Numbered from the stretch's first letter, positions 6,776 to 16,499 are shown. The stretch is 38,438 nucleotides of DNA from an uncultured Clostridia bacterium (GCA_944332395.1 CALVJV010000045.1:1-38438), one strand, 5' to 3'. The notes: a model not told the origin generated them from the letters alone. A program made the numbers and translations.

Positions 6776-7944
6776 TTAATAAGGACTTTTTTTTAGCACT
6801 TGATGAATTAGAAAAAACAAAAAAAATTTCAAAGCAATTCTTTATAAAAACACTTGAAGATGCATTAGTTGCTGCCTATAAAAAGAATTTTGGCGAAGGA
6901 AAAGCTGTTGAGGTGAGGCTTATTCCTGAAAGAAATACTATAAGAGTTATTGCTTATAAAACGGTTGTTGATGAGGTTGAAGATTCTGACACTCAAATTT
7001 CTTTAGCTGATGCCAAAGGTATAAAGAAGAATGTTAAAATAGGTGATATTATTTCCGAAGAGGTCACTCCAAAAGAATTTGGAAGGATTGCTGCTGGAAC
7101 AGCAAAACAGGTTGTTACTCAACGGTTGAGAGAGGCTGAAAGAAGTGCGGCATTTAAAGAGTTAGAAGATAAGCTTGAACAATTAGTAACTGGTATTGTT
7201 CGTAGAATTGAAAATGGAACAGTTTTTGTTGAATTGTCAACTAGCCAAGTTGAAGGAGTTTTGATGCCAAATGATCAGATTCCAGGAGAAAATTATAAAG
7301 TCAATGATCGTATTAAAGTTTATATTAAAAAATTACGAGAAGGTATTAGGGGAGGCACTCAAGCTATTGTTTCAAGAACATGCACAGGCTTTGTTAGAAG
7401 GTTGTTTGAAGCTGAAGTGCCAGAAATAGTTGCCGGTTTGGTGTCTATTAAGAGTATTGTTCGTGAAGCTGGATATCGTACAAAAATTGCTGTTAACAAT
7501 GAGGATAAAACTATTGATGCATTGGGCGCATGTGTTGGAAACAGAGGTGTGCGTGTCAATGCCATAATTGCTGAACTTGGTGGTGAAAAAATTGATATTG
7601 TTGAATGGAGCGAAGATCCATTTGAATATATCGCTAGGGCTTTGTCTCCTGCAAAAGTTCTTGAAGTACAGGTTAACGATGAGTTACATAGTTCTTTGGC
7701 TATTGTGCCGAATGATAAGTTGTCTTTGGCTATTGGTAAGAGTGGGCAAAATGTTAGACTTGCTTCAAAATTAACCGGCTGGAAAATTGATGTTAAGAGC
7801 GAAAGTCAATATGAAGAAATGACAAAAACAGTAAGGAAAATTGATGAAAATAGTAATTCAAGTTATAATGCTCAATCTAACTCTACCAATGATGTTAATT
7901 TAGAGGGCCTTTTTGATGATATCTATATTGATGAGGAGGTTTGA
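6772..7944 (+). CDS. nusA: Transcription termination/antitermination factor NusA
   Basis: RNA polymerase-binding factor for pausing, termination and antitermination. The 390-aa protein has the N-terminal RNAP-binding domain (1-125), an S1 domain from about 133 (LVTGIVRRIENGTVFVEL), then two KH domains with GACVGNRGVRVNAI and AIGKSGQNVRLASKLTGW as the GxxG loops. The acidic C-terminal repeats of Proteobacteria are absent, as usual in Firmicutes. SD aggagg is strong. The start overlaps rimP and the stop overlaps ylxR. Confidence 0.97.
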   Translation: MINKDFFLALDELEKTKKISKQFFIKTLEDALVAAYKKNFGEGKAVEVRLIPERNTIRVIAYKTVVDEVEDSDTQISLADAKGIKKNVKIGDIISEEVTPKEFGRIAAGTAKQVVTQRLREAERSAAFKELEDKLEQLVTGIVRRIENGTVFVELSTSQVEGVLMPNDQIPGENYKVNDRIKVYIKKLREGIRGGTQAIVSRTCTGFVRRLFEAEVPEIVAGLVSIKSIVREAGYRTKIAVNNEDKTIDALGACVGNRGVRVNAIIAELGGEKIDIVEWSEDPFEYIARALSPAKVLEVQVNDELHSSLAIVPNDKLSLAIGKSGQNVRLASKLTGWKIDVKSESQYEEMTKTVRKIDENSNSSYNAQSNSTNDVNLEGLFDDIYIDEEV

Positions 7945-8195
7945 TGAAAGAAATTTTAAGAACATGTGTATGTTGTAGAAAAAAACAAGATCATAGATTA
8001 ATGTTTCGAATTGTCAGAAAACCAGAAGGGAATGTTGTTTTTGACAAATCATATAAGGAAAATGGGAGAGGCGCTTATTTATGCAAAAATATTGAATGCA
8101 TCAATAAAGCTAAAAAGTCTAGAGTCCTTGATCGACAATTAGAATGCAACATTCCAGTTGAAATTTATGATCAATTGTTATTGGAGATAAAATGA
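7944..8195 (+). CDS. ylxR: YlxR family RNA-binding protein (RnpM)
   Basis: Small RNA-binding protein of the nusA operon; its B. subtilis relative binds RNase P RNA. The 83-aa sequence has the family pattern RTCVCCRKKQDHRLMFRIVR, then GRGAYLCKNIECINKAKK. The ATG at 7944 overlaps the nusA TGA and has GAGGAGG just upstream; the in-frame TTG at 7941 is less well placed. Four cysteines form CxxC and CxxxxC pairs. Confidence 0.9.
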   Translation: MKEILRTCVCCRKKQDHRLMFRIVRKPEGNVVFDKSYKENGRGAYLCKNIECINKAKKSRVLDRQLECNIPVEIYDQLLLEIK

Positions 8196-8476
8196 GCGTT
8201 GATTTAATTATCAAGTATTATAATTTAGCAAAAAAGGCCGGAGCTGTTATTTTTGGGGCTGATAACATACTTTCAAAGCAAAATTTATACCTAATAGTTT
8301 TATCAGATGGCCTTTCAAATAATGCAAAAAAAAAGATAATTGATAAGTTTGGAAGTTTAAGATTTGCGAAGATAGTATTTCTTGCTGAAATTGATTTTCG
8401 AAGAATCGAAGAAAATAAAAGAATTATGGCTTTTGCTGTGAATAATATTAATTTGGCAAATGCAATGACAAATTGA
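8192..8476 (+). CDS. ylxQ: L7Ae-family ribosomal protein-like (YlxQ)
   Basis: Small cytosolic protein of the L7Ae/L30e fold that binds kink-turn RNA; in Firmicutes it is encoded between ylxR and infB. Recognisable family sequence includes LAKKAGAVIFGADNIL near the front and DGLSNNAKKKIIDKF in the middle. 94 aa, family length. It starts in a 4-base ATGA overlap with ylxR, with ttggag upstream. Confidence 0.88.
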   Translation: MSVDLIIKYYNLAKKAGAVIFGADNILSKQNLYLIVLSDGLSNNAKKKIIDKFGSLRFAKIVFLAEIDFRRIEENKRIMAFAVNNINLANAMTN

Positions 8477-8492
8477 ATTAATGGAGAAAAAT

Positions 8493-10850
8493 ATGGCTGA
8501 TACTCAAAATAACTCAACTGAACAAATTCAAAAAATGCAAGCCCGTTTTAGGTCAGGAGCTTTTTTTGAACTTGTAAAAAAAATTAGGAGTTTAAGAAAT
8601 GACTTGGACAGGGCTGTTGACTTGTTTAGATCAAAAGTCGTTGATAATAATATACAGGATATTAGTGAAAAGGACATAAAACCTGAACGCAATAATGTAA
8701 CTAATATTGTCAATAAACCAGATAATTCTAATATCCCTTCAAAAAATAATGCGCAAAATAGAATTAGAACTAGACAGTTTGATTCGAATAACAAAAAGCA
8801 ATTTAATCAGGACAATAGACAAAACAATCGCTTTGTTTCAAATAAGATGGGTGTTACAGGTCAAAAACAAAAACCTGGCTTAGACTCAAAGGGAGTTGTT
8901 CCAATTTTGGAGATCTCTCCAACAAAGAAATCATCAGCTAGAAAAAAAGACAATAACAAAGTTTATGACGATAAAAAAGTTATGAACAAAAAAGCTTTAG
9001 TTATGCGCGGTTTTGTTGAAGAAGATAATTACGATGAGGATAAGAGTGTAACTTTGCGCAGATCAAAAAACAAAAAAGAAACCAATACAATTGTTGCTCC
9101 AGCAATTGATCACGCAGTGATTACTAAAGAAAATTTAACAGTTAAAGAGCTGGCTGAAAAAATTGGAAAGCCTGTTTCTGAAATTATGAGTAAATTTTTA
9201 ATTTTAGGTATTATGGTGAATATAAATTCTACCATTGATTTTGCGTCCGCGGAATTAATTGCGAATGAGCTTGGAGTTACGTTGGAACAAAAAATTGAAA
9301 AGACTTATGAAGAAAAGCTGGTTGATTTATATGAATCAGACACTAAAGAAGATTTAGTTACTCGTCCTCCAGTTGTAACTGTGATGGGACATGTTGACCA
9401 TGGAAAAACATCATTACTTGACAGAATTAGGGAAACTAACGTGATAAGTGGCGAAGCTGGTGGTATTACTCAGCATATAGGTGCTTATTCAATTACAATT
9501 AATGGTCAAAAAATTACTTTTATTGATACACCTGGACATGCTGCTTTTTCGGCTATGAGAGCAAGAGGTGCTCGTGTTACTGATGTTGCTATTTTGGTTG
9601 TTGCTGCAGATGATGGTGTTATGCCACAAACAGTTGAGGCAATTAAACATATAAAAGATGCAAAAGTTCCTATGATTGTCGCAATTAATAAAATTGATAG
9701 GCCTGATGCAAATATTCAAAAAATAAAAAGTGATCTATTGGAATATGATGTCGTTTCTTCAGAATGGGGTGGCGATGTTATTATGGTTCCAATTTCTGCA
9801 AAAACAGGTGAAGGGATTAATGAACTTTTAGAGATGATTTTGTTTGTTGCTGAGTATCAAAATTTAAAGGCAAATCCTAAAGCTAATGCACATGGTGTGG
9901 TTATTGAGGCATTAGTTGATAAGGGAAAAGGACCTGTAGCAACAGTAATAGTTCAAAATGGTACATTATATAAAGGCGACAATATTATTGCTGGAACTTC
10001 GACAGGAAAAATTAGAGCTATGATTAACGATAAGGGCAAAGAAGTTAAAGAAGCAGGCCCTTCAATGGCTGTAAAAATTTTGGGGCTGTCTGTTGTTCCT
10101 AAAGCTGGTGATAATTTTTATGTTGTTGACGAAAAAATGTCAAAGAAGGTTGCTAATGAACGTAGAAATATTGAAAAATTACAAAAAATTAAAACGGTTG
10201 ATTTATCTGTCGATGCATTAATGGATCGTATGAAGGAAACAGACTATAAGGTTTATAATGTTATAGTTAAAGGTGATGTTATTGGATCAGTTGAAGCCTT
10301 AAAAGAAGCATTGTCTCAGGTTGAAAATGAAGAAGTAAAAGTTAAATGTATTCATGGAGGTGTTGGCGCAGTTAATGAAAATGATATATCTATGGCCCAA
10401 GCCGCAAATGCTTTGATTGTTGCATTTAATGTTAAGGTTGATTTTAAAGCAAAAGTCATTGCCGAAAAATATAAAGTAGAAATTAAATTATCTAAAATAA
10501 TATATGATGTTTTGGATTATGTTAATAAAAAAATTAATTCTATGTTAACTCCTAAGTACAAAGAAGTTGTTTGTGGACATGCCGAAATACGCGTTATCTT
10601 TAAAGCAAGTAAAATAGGGTCCATTGCTGGTAGTTATGTTTTAGATGGTAAAATTTTGAGAAATGCAAAAGCTAGGGTTATGAGAAAAAACAAAGAAATA
10701 TATAATGGCCAAATTGCATCATTACAAAGAGAAAAAGTTGATGCAAAGGAAGTTTCTTCCGGTTTTGAGTGTGGTATTGTTTTGCAATCGTTTAATGATA
10801 TAGCCGAAGGGGATATTATTGAAGCTTATATTTTAGAACGAATTAATTAA
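8493..10850 (+). CDS. infB: Translation initiation factor IF-2
   Basis: GTPase that delivers initiator tRNA to the ribosome. The ATG at 8493 (MADTQNN) is chosen because ATGGAG at 8481 acts as its SD. The 785-aa protein has a long polar, low-complexity N-terminus (1-205), an IF2-N domain (about 215-265, [18 protein letters not shown]), and a GTPase domain with GHVDHGKTS (about 298-306), [17 protein letters not shown] and SAK. Domain II, the alpha/beta domain III and a C-terminal fMet-tRNA-binding domain follow. Second gene group of the nusA operon. Confidence 0.98.
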   Translation: MADTQNNSTEQIQKMQARFRSGAFFELVKKIRSLRNDLDRAVDLFRSKVVDNNIQDISEKDIKPERNNVTNIVNKPDNSNIPSKNNAQNRIRTRQFDSNNKKQFNQDNRQNNRFVSNKMGVTGQKQKPGLDSKGVVPILEISPTKKSSARKKDNNKVYDDKKVMNKKALVMRGFVEEDNYDEDKSVTLRRSKNKKETNTIVAPAIDHAVITKENLTVKELAEKIGKPVSEIMSKFLILGIMVNINSTIDFASAELIANELGVTLEQKIEKTYEEKLVDLYESDTKEDLVTRPPVVTVMGHVDHGKTSLLDRIRETNVISGEAGGITQHIGAYSITINGQKITFIDTPGHAAFSAMRARGARVTDVAILVVAADDGVMPQTVEAIKHIKDAKVPMIVAINKIDRPDANIQKIKSDLLEYDVVSSEWGGDVIMVPISAKTGEGINELLEMILFVAEYQNLKANPKANAHGVVIEALVDKGKGPVATVIVQNGTLYKGDNIIAGTSTGKIRAMINDKGKEVKEAGPSMAVKILGLSVVPKAGDNFYVVDEKMSKKVANERRNIEKLQKIKTVDLSVDALMDRMKETDYKVYNVIVKGDVIGSVEALKEALSQVENEEVKVKCIHGGVGAVNENDISMAQAANALIVAFNVKVDFKAKVIAEKYKVEIKLSKIIYDVLDYVNKKINSMLTPKYKEVVCGHAEIRVIFKASKIGSIAGSYVLDGKILRNAKARVMRKNKEIYNGQIASLQREKVDAKEVSSGFECGIVLQSFNDIAEGDIIEAYILERIN

Positions 10851-10865
10851 CTATAGAGGTGTTTT

Positions 10866-11210
10866 ATGGTTAACAGAGTAGATAGAGTTAATTCAGAAAT
10901 TCAAAAAATTATTAGCGAAGTCATTTCTGAGGATATAAAAGATCCAGAAATCGATGGAAAGCTCATTTCAGTTGTTGGTGTGAGAACCAGCACTGATTTG
11001 GCTTATTCTAAAATTTTTATTAGTATTTTAGATACAGAAGATAATAAACATAAAATTTTTAAAAAATTAAAAAATGCTGAGTCTTTTATTCAAAAATGTG
11101 TTGCTGATAAGTTGGATTTAAGAAAATCGCCAGCTATTACACTTGTTTTAGATGATTCTTTGGAAAGAGGAGACAAAATAATAGAAATTATTAAGGGATG
11201 GAAAAAATAA
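10866..11210 (+). CDS. rbfA: Ribosome-binding factor A
   Basis: 30S maturation factor with a KH-like fold that binds 16S rRNA helix 1. The 114-aa protein has the expected opening (RVDRVNSEIQKIISEVI), DIKDPEIDGKLISVVGVRTS, and the ELRKSPAI-like LDLRKSPAITLVLDDSLERG near the end. It follows infB by 15 bases with SD agaggt. Its TAA overlaps the next ATG by one base. Confidence 0.95.
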   Translation: MVNRVDRVNSEIQKIISEVISEDIKDPEIDGKLISVVGVRTSTDLAYSKIFISILDTEDNKHKIFKKLKNAESFIQKCVADKLDLRKSPAITLVLDDSLERGDKIIEIIKGWKK

Positions 11211-12184
11211 TGAACATAACTTTGGAACAAATGGCTGAAAAAATATTAAATGCTAAAAATATTGGTGTGTTCGGGCATATTAAAACTGATATTGATTGTA
11301 TAACTAGTTTGTTGGCTTTTTCATTATTATGCGATTCTTTAAATATAAAAAGCCATCTTTTTATTGATAGTAATTTGCCAGAAAATTCAAAACATTTGCC
11401 GTTTATTGAAAGAATCAATAGTTCCGAAATTCAAAAATTTGATACAGTAATTTCCTTAGATACTGGAGCCGCTGAAAGACTTGGAAAATATAAAGATTTG
11501 TTTTGTCAACATGGTAATTCATTAAAAATTGATCATCATGAGCCCAATGAATACGCTAAATTTGAGTATTTGGATAGTTCATTGCCGGCAAATTGTCTTA
11601 TTATTAAAAAGTTACAAGCGTTATTAAAAGTTAAAGATTCTGACCAATTAAATTATCTTTTGTTATCTGGAGTTTTAGCAGATACTGGTTGTTTTAAATA
11701 TAATTCTACCAATAGTGAGACTTTTAAAATAACCAGTGAGATTATAAAAAATGTAGGATTTGACTATTCTAGTGCAGTTGTTCCATTATTTCAGAGTGTT
11801 GACAAAACAAAAAGATTAGTTCAGGCTAGAGCAATGAATAACTCCAGATTTTATGAAAATAACAAAATTGCCGTTATGTTTGTTTCAAACAACGATTTAA
11901 AAGATTTGAGAGCTTCTCTAATTCATTCTAGTCAAATGTCATATTTGGCTCAAGAGATTAACACAGTTAAAATTGTAATTTGCGTTACTGAAGGAGAAAA
12001 AGGTGTCTTTTCTGTTTCTTATTATTCAAAAGGAGATATTGATATTTCTGAATGTGCAAAAGCCTTTGGTGGTGGAGGGCATAAAGGAGCTGCAGGTTGT
12101 AAGGTTTTTGGTTCCGCTAATGTTATAATTCCTAAATTAGTCGATGAAGCAAGAAAAGCTTTGGAAAAGTATGATGAAAAATGA
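11210..12184 (+). CDS. nrnA: NrnA-like DHH-family phosphoesterase (oligoribonuclease / pAp phosphatase)
   Basis: Manganese-dependent hydrolase that in Firmicutes degrades short oligoribonucleotides and 3',5'-pAp. Motif I is GHIKTDIDCITS (the usual P before the first Asp is T, but both aspartates are kept), motif II SLDTG, motif III DHH in KIDHHEPN, motif IV LADTGCFKY. The C-terminal DHHA1 domain carries FGGGGHKGAAG. The ATG at 11210 overlaps the rbfA stop with aaggga 11 bases upstream; an in-frame ATG at 11198 is the alternative. The rbfA-nrnA-truB order is common in Clostridia. Confidence 0.92.
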   Translation: MNITLEQMAEKILNAKNIGVFGHIKTDIDCITSLLAFSLLCDSLNIKSHLFIDSNLPENSKHLPFIERINSSEIQKFDTVISLDTGAAERLGKYKDLFCQHGNSLKIDHHEPNEYAKFEYLDSSLPANCLIIKKLQALLKVKDSDQLNYLLLSGVLADTGCFKYNSTNSETFKITSEIIKNVGFDYSSAVVPLFQSVDKTKRLVQARAMNNSRFYENNKIAVMFVSNNDLKDLRASLIHSSQMSYLAQEINTVKIVICVTEGEKGVFSVSYYSKGDIDISECAKAFGGGGHKGAAGCKVFGSANVIIPKLVDEARKALEKYDEK

Positions 12185-12902
12185 GTTGTTAAATAAGAGT
12201 GGATTTTTATGTATTAATAAACCGACTGGTATGACTTCATATGAAATTGTTTCTTTAGCAAAAAAAAAATTGAATATAAGGAAAATTGGTCATTTGGGAA
12301 CAATAGATAAGGCAGGCGCCGGGGTGTTGCCTCTTGCTGTTGGATTAGCCACAAAATTTTTTGATTACTTTTTATCTAAGGATAAAGTTTATTTAGCATT
12401 ATTTAAGTTTGGTGCGGAAACAGATACTTTGGATAGTTATGGAACTATAGTTAACAGATCTGATAAATTAGTCACTTTTTCTATGCTAGAAAATTCAAGC
12501 AAAAAATTTATTGGAGAGATTATGCAGGTTCCTCCAAAATTTTCAGCAGTAAAAATTTCTGGAAAACGCGCTTCCGATTTAACCCAAAAGGGTATTGATA
12601 TAAAGTTAAAACCTAGGTTAGTTAAAATATATAATTTTGAAGTTTTAAAAGAAATTAAAGAAAATTTGTTTTTGGTATTAATTCATTGTTCGTCAGGCAC
12701 ATATATACGCAGTATTATGCGTGACATAGCACAAGATTTAGGGACTTTTGGCACGATGGTTGGTATTATTAGAACTAGAAGTGGTCCTTTTTGTTTAGAT
12801 GACGCAATTCTTATTGATGATATTTCATGGGAGAATTTAATTCCTTTAGAGAATATTGTTGGCAAACAAGAAATTAAAGAAAAATTTAAGGATGTTTTTT
12901 AG
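12174..12902 (+). CDS. truB: tRNA pseudouridine(55) synthase
   Basis: Makes pseudouridine 55 in the T-loop of tRNAs. The catalytic aspartate lies in GHLGTIDKAGAGVLP, followed by KVYLALFKFGAETDTLDSYG, both strong TruB signatures. SGTYIRSIMRDIAQDLGT is the conserved later block. About 242 aa, somewhat short at the C-terminus. The start is uncertain: ATG at 12174 gives a usual-length N-terminus and overlaps nrnA; ATG at 12171 and a far ATG at 12144 are also open. ribF, the usual next gene, is missing. Confidence 0.94.
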   Translation: MKNELLNKSGFLCINKPTGMTSYEIVSLAKKKLNIRKIGHLGTIDKAGAGVLPLAVGLATKFFDYFLSKDKVYLALFKFGAETDTLDSYGTIVNRSDKLVTFSMLENSSKKFIGEIMQVPPKFSAVKISGKRASDLTQKGIDIKLKPRLVKIYNFEVLKEIKENLFLVLIHCSSGTYIRSIMRDIAQDLGTFGTMVGIIRTRSGPFCLDDAILIDDISWENLIPLENIVGKQEIKEKFKDVF

Positions 12903-12905
12903 TAT

Positions 12906-13748
12906 ATGATTTTATTTGGACCTAGTGGTCGTGACGAACTAACTAAAAAGATCGACGTGTTAAAAATTCCACAAATTTTGGCAGATTTGGGGCTCTATGC
13001 CTTTGAATATGCTTTTACACACGGAGTCAGAATTAATGATGAAAATGCGATTAAGTTTGGTTGCGAATGCAAGAAATATAATGTTTCTTTGTCGGTTCAT
13101 GCTCCATATTACATATCCTTAACAACAAGTGATCCTATAAAACAAAAAAACAATATTATTTATTTTGAGCAATGTATAAAGAAAATGAAACTGATGGGCG
13201 CAAAAGTTTTAGTATTTCATCCTGGGTCTTTGTTTGGACAAACTAGGGAGCATGCTTTTTCTTTATGCAAGAAAAATCTTAAAGAAATCATTATGCATTT
13301 AAGAGAAGCAAAACTATTAAATGGTATTTATTTATGTCCCGAGACAATGGGAAAATTAGGGCAAATTGGTACTATTGATGAAATTATTGAACTTTGCAAT
13401 ATTGACAAAAATCTTGTTCCGACATTGGACTTTGGACATATAAATTCTTTTACTGGTGGACAGCTAAAACAAATTGATGATTTTAAGTTGATATTTGACA
13501 AAGTCAATACCTTTTTGGAAAAACAAAAAAAAGACAGATTTCATATTCATTTTTCAAAGATTAAATATGGAATAAGAGGGGAAATCAAGCATTTGAAATT
13601 TAATGAATTAGGTGAGCCCGATTATCATAAGTTTATATCGGCTTTGAAAAATTATTCTTTTAATGTTAATGTAATTTGTGAGTCGTCAGGATCTCAGATC
13701 TCTGATGCTGTTATAATGAAAAATTTATATCAAAATTTGAATATTTGA
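12906..13748 (+). CDS. Endonuclease IV-like TIM-barrel protein
   Basis: 280-aa member of the AP-endonuclease-2/xylose-isomerase-like TIM-barrel superfamily, closest by eye to deoxyribonuclease IV (Nfo). The metal-ligand residues appear in the Nfo order: SVHAPYYISL, VFHPGSLFG, CPETMGKLGQIGT, LDFGHIN, HIHFSK and ICESSG. Nfo cuts abasic sites in DNA; whether this divergent member does so is inference. The ATG lies 3 bases after truB with no clear SD, so coupling to truB is likely. ribF would normally be here. Confidence 0.82.
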   Translation: MILFGPSGRDELTKKIDVLKIPQILADLGLYAFEYAFTHGVRINDENAIKFGCECKKYNVSLSVHAPYYISLTTSDPIKQKNNIIYFEQCIKKMKLMGAKVLVFHPGSLFGQTREHAFSLCKKNLKEIIMHLREAKLLNGIYLCPETMGKLGQIGTIDEIIELCNIDKNLVPTLDFGHINSFTGGQLKQIDDFKLIFDKVNTFLEKQKKDRFHIHFSKIKYGIRGEIKHLKFNELGEPDYHKFISALKNYSFNVNVICESSGSQISDAVIMKNLYQNLNI

Positions 13749-13757
13749 AAAAAACAT

Positions 13758-13786
13758 TTTTCATATTTGTATTTGTGTGGTATTAT
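13758..13786 (+). promoter_or_regulatory. Sigma-A promoter of efp
   Basis: TTTTCA (13758-13763), a 17-base spacer and TATTAT (13781-13786) preceded by TGG (extended -10). The leader is about 24 bases and contains GGAGG before the efp ATG. Confidence 0.6.
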
Positions 13787-13816
13787 ATATAGGAATTTTT
13801 GTTTTGGAGGCTGTTT

Positions 13817-14380
13817 ATGATTCAAGCTGGCGATTTTAGAAAGGGTGTTACCTTTGAAATGGATGGTAAGGTTTATATTGTTGTAGATTTTTTACATGTT
13901 AAACCTGGTAAAGGTTCTGCATTTGTACGAGCTAAAATAAAAAATGTTGTAACTGGTCAAGTTTTAGAACGTACTTTTAATCCAGTTGAGCGATTTGAAA
14001 AAGCTCATATCGAAAGAAAGGAAATGACATATCTTTATAGTGATGGTGGTCTATATTATTTTATGGACAACGAAACTTATGAACAAGTTCCTCTATCAAA
14101 AGAACAAGTAGAAGACGCTTTAAGGTTTATTACCGAAAATATGTCTGCGACTATTCAATTTTATAAGGGTGCTGCCTTTTCGGTTGAACCTCCTACATTT
14201 GTTGAGTTGAATATTGTTCAGTGTGATCCTGGATTGCAAGGCGATTCGTCAAAAGCTGGAACTAAACCTGCTACTGTTGAAACAGGCTACACCTTGCAAG
14301 TTCCTCTTTTTGTTAATAATGGTGAAAGAATCAGAATTGACACAAGAACTGGAACATATATGGAACGAGTTTCTAAATAG
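13817..14380 (+). CDS. efp: Elongation factor P
   Basis: Helps ribosomes through polyproline stretches. 187 aa with all three beta-barrel domains. The domain I loop [17 protein letters not shown] carries the lysine that is modified in Bacillus EF-P. The C-terminal block [21 protein letters not shown] and [11 protein letters not shown] are family hallmarks. The ATG at 13817 is chosen because ttggagg is 7-11 bases upstream. It has its own promoter and a strong terminator, so it is monocistronic, and it lies upstream of spoIIIA as in Bacillus. Confidence 0.97.
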   Translation: MIQAGDFRKGVTFEMDGKVYIVVDFLHVKPGKGSAFVRAKIKNVVTGQVLERTFNPVERFEKAHIERKEMTYLYSDGGLYYFMDNETYEQVPLSKEQVEDALRFITENMSATIQFYKGAAFSVEPPTFVELNIVQCDPGLQGDSSKAGTKPATVETGYTLQVPLFVNNGERIRIDTRTGTYMERVSK

Positions 14381-14392
14381 GTTAATTTTGAC

Positions 14393-14426
14393 AAAATATG
14401 CCAAATTTTTGGCATATTTTTTTTTT
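14393..14426 (+). terminator. Intrinsic terminator of efp
   Basis: AAAATATGCCA (14393-14403) pairs with TGGCATATTTT (14410-14420) around a 6-base loop and runs into an unbroken T-run to 14426. It isolates efp from spoIIIA. Confidence 0.92.
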
Positions 14427-14432
14427 GTTGTT

Positions 14433-14461
14433 GTATACCAATAAGCATTTTCCCGTATTTA
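14433..14461 (+). promoter_or_regulatory. Candidate sigma-E promoter of the spoIIIA operon
   Basis: GTATACC (14433-14439), a 14-base spacer and CGTATTTA (14454-14461) resemble the mother-cell sigma-E pattern (ATA-rich -35, CATA-type -10). In B. subtilis spoIIIA is sigma-E dependent. The -10 starts CG rather than CA, so this is moderate evidence. The predicted start near 14468 leaves a leader of about 9 bases. Confidence 0.45.
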
Positions 14462-14476
14462 TTATTGAGGTGGAAA

Positions 14477-15397
14477 ATGTTAAAAAAGCTCTTACCAGAT
14501 GAATTGTATAATCTTTTAACAAGTTTGGTTGACGTTTCGGTTATTTATGAAATTCGAATTAGAAATCATTTGCCTATTTGTGTTAATGTTAATGGACAAT
14601 ATAAAATTGTTTCTTCTTCTGGATTTGCGAGGACGGCTAACGAAGCATGGATTGCAAATGAATCAATGATTGATTACATTTTGGCTCGCGCGACTAATAA
14701 CTCTGTATATTCTGTGTCCAATCAAATTAGACATGGTTTTGTTACATTTGACTCAGGCATTAGAATTGGAGTTTGTGGAGAAACTGTTATTGATGATAAA
14801 GGTGTAAAAACCATTAAAAATATTTCTTCATTAAATATTAGAGTGCCACACGAAATTAAAAATTGTGCTATGACAGCTTTGAATTTTATTTTATCAAATG
14901 GAGTTAAAAACACGCTTTTAATTGCGCCCCCTGGAGCTGGAAAAACGACCTTTTTAAGAGATATTGCTCGGGGACTTTCTTTGTCAAAGTCTGTAAAAAA
15001 TACTTTGATTATTGATGAGAGATACGAAATTGCCGCTGCGCACCAAGGCTATCCTTCTATGGATGTTGGATTGTTTAGTGATATTATATCTGGTTGTTCT
15101 AAAGAGTATGGGCTTAAAGAAGGCTTAAGAAGTTTAAAACCAGATGTTGTTATTTGTGATGAACTTGCTACATATGAAGACTTAATTGCCATTTCTGATG
15201 CCATGAGTTCTGGTGTTAAGGTTATTGCGTCTGCACATGCTTTTGATCATATTGATTTATCAAAAAAACCACAATTCCAAGAGATTTTTAAGAAAAAATT
15301 ATTTCAACGATATGTTGTTATTTCTGAAAGAAATGGTCCTGGTACTTATGAAGGCATATTTGACGATAACTTTTCTTGTTTGTTTTTTCCGCAATAA
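14477..15397 (+). CDS. spoIIIAA: Stage III sporulation protein AA (secretion-type ATPase)
   Basis: Cytosolic ATPase of the mother-cell side of the SpoIIIA-SpoIIQ channel. The 306-aa protein has Walker A PPGAGKTT near residues 151-158, LIIDERYEIA as the following conserved stretch, and DVVICDELATYED as Walker B region. It belongs to the type II/IV secretion ATPase-like family. ATG at 14477 is chosen from GAGGTGG just upstream; the TTG at 14465 overlaps that SD. First gene of an unbroken eight-gene operon. Confidence 0.95.
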   Translation: MLKKLLPDELYNLLTSLVDVSVIYEIRIRNHLPICVNVNGQYKIVSSSGFARTANEAWIANESMIDYILARATNNSVYSVSNQIRHGFVTFDSGIRIGVCGETVIDDKGVKTIKNISSLNIRVPHEIKNCAMTALNFILSNGVKNTLLIAPPGAGKTTFLRDIARGLSLSKSVKNTLIIDERYEIAAAHQGYPSMDVGLFSDIISGCSKEYGLKEGLRSLKPDVVICDELATYEDLIAISDAMSSGVKVIASAHAFDHIDLSKKPQFQEIFKKKLFQRYVVISERNGPGTYEGIFDDNFSCLFFPQ

Positions 15398-15412
15398 AAA
15401 GAGGTTATGTTT

Positions 15413-15892
15413 ATGTTGAAGATTTTTTTATGTTTTTTAATAGTTTTGGGATCTGGCTATATTGGGTTTTCTGTTTCTTTGCATTATAGGAAACGAGAAA
15501 AATTTTGGAGTGATTTTTTTGATTTTTTAAATTACACAAAATCACAAATTTCTTTTTTTCAAAATAGATTAGCGAATATTTTTAAGGACTTTAATTGCGA
15601 TTCTGAACTTAAAAATGTTTTAATAGCTAAGTATAAAAATTTTGATTCGCCCAATAGTTGTGAATTAAAAAAACTAAGTTATTTGAATGATAATGAATGG
15701 AATTTAATTAATGATTTTTTGGATTCTATTGGCAAAACTGATTCTTCTACTGAATGTGAGCGCATTGAAGCAATGATTGTTAAAATTAACGAAAAAAGAC
15801 AGTTTGCTAAAATTGAGCTTTCAAAAAAAGGTTCGGCATCAACAAAACTAGGTTTTGCATGCGGATTGGCTATTTCAATTATTTTAATTTAA
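15413..15892 (+). CDS. spoIIIAB: Stage III sporulation protein AB
   Basis: Membrane-anchored component of the SpoIIIA channel, related to type II secretion F-domain proteins. The 159-aa protein has an N-terminal membrane segment (LKIFLCFLIVLGSGYIGFSV), a helical middle, and a second hydrophobic stretch at the C-terminus (LGFACGLAISIILI). The ATG at 15413 suits the aagagg SD better than the ATG at 15407. Identification rests on topology and its place between spoIIIAA and AC. Confidence 0.9.
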   Translation: MLKIFLCFLIVLGSGYIGFSVSLHYRKREKFWSDFFDFLNYTKSQISFFQNRLANIFKDFNCDSELKNVLIAKYKNFDSPNSCELKKLSYLNDNEWNLINDFLDSIGKTDSSTECERIEAMIVKINEKRQFAKIELSKKGSASTKLGFACGLAISIILI

Positions 15893-15908
15893 TTAGAGGA
15901 GGACATAT

Positions 15909-16106
15909 ATGAGTATTGATATAATTTTTAAAATTGCGGCAATTGGTATTTTAACTATTGTAATTAGTCAAATTTTAAGTCATAGTGGCAAAAGCGATAT
16001 TGCTACATTATCTAGTTTAGCTGGATTAATCATTGTCCTTGTTATGGTTTTGTCTATGATTAATGATCTATTTGATACGGTTAAGGAGTTGTTTGATTTA
16101 TATTGA
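15909..16106 (+). CDS. spoIIIAC: Stage III sporulation protein AC
   Basis: Small membrane protein (65 aa) of the SpoIIIA complex with two membrane segments: IIFKIAAIGILTIVISQIL and IATLSSLAGLIIVLVMVLSM. This is the standard length and pattern for SpoIIIAC. SD agaggagg lies just before the ATG. It is followed 9 bases later by the related spoIIIAD. Confidence 0.92.
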   Translation: MSIDIIFKIAAIGILTIVISQILSHSGKSDIATLSSLAGLIIVLVMVLSMINDLFDTVKELFDLY

Positions 16107-16115
16107 GGTGCATAA

Positions 16116-16499
16116 ATGCTTATTTTTAAAATTATCACCATAGCAATTATTGTTACCATTTCGTCGTTAGTTTTAAAACAAAGCCGACCAGACATTGCAA
16201 TGCTTATTTCGGTTGCTGGCGGTATTCTTATTTTATTAATGCTTTTTAATCAATTTTCATCTATTTTTAAGTGGATTAATAATCTTGCAACAAAAACTGG
16301 CATTGATAATTCTGTGTTTTCGCCGATTTTTAAAATTATTGGCATTGGATATTTGGCTGAATTTTCCGCATCTGTTTGTGAAGATGCTGGAAACAAATCT
16401 ATGGCAAACAAGGTTATTCTGTCTGCAAAAATTATAATTTTAGTTTTGTCACTTCCAATTTTAAATTCATTAATTGATACTATTGTGAGTGTGTTATGA
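16116..16499 (+). CDS. spoIIIAD: Stage III sporulation protein AD
   Basis: Membrane protein (127 aa) of the SpoIIIA channel. The N-terminal half is a diverged copy of SpoIIIAC-type sequence (LKQSRPDIAMLISVAGGILILLML), and further membrane segments follow, ending with IIILVLSLPILNSLIDTIVSVL. The conserved middle IIGIGYLAEFSASVCEDAG is typical. SD gaggtg. Its stop overlaps spoIIIAE. Confidence 0.93.
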   Translation: MLIFKIITIAIIVTISSLVLKQSRPDIAMLISVAGGILILLMLFNQFSSIFKWINNLATKTGIDNSVFSPIFKIIGIGYLAEFSASVCEDAGNKSMANKVILSAKIIILVLSLPILNSLIDTIVSVL

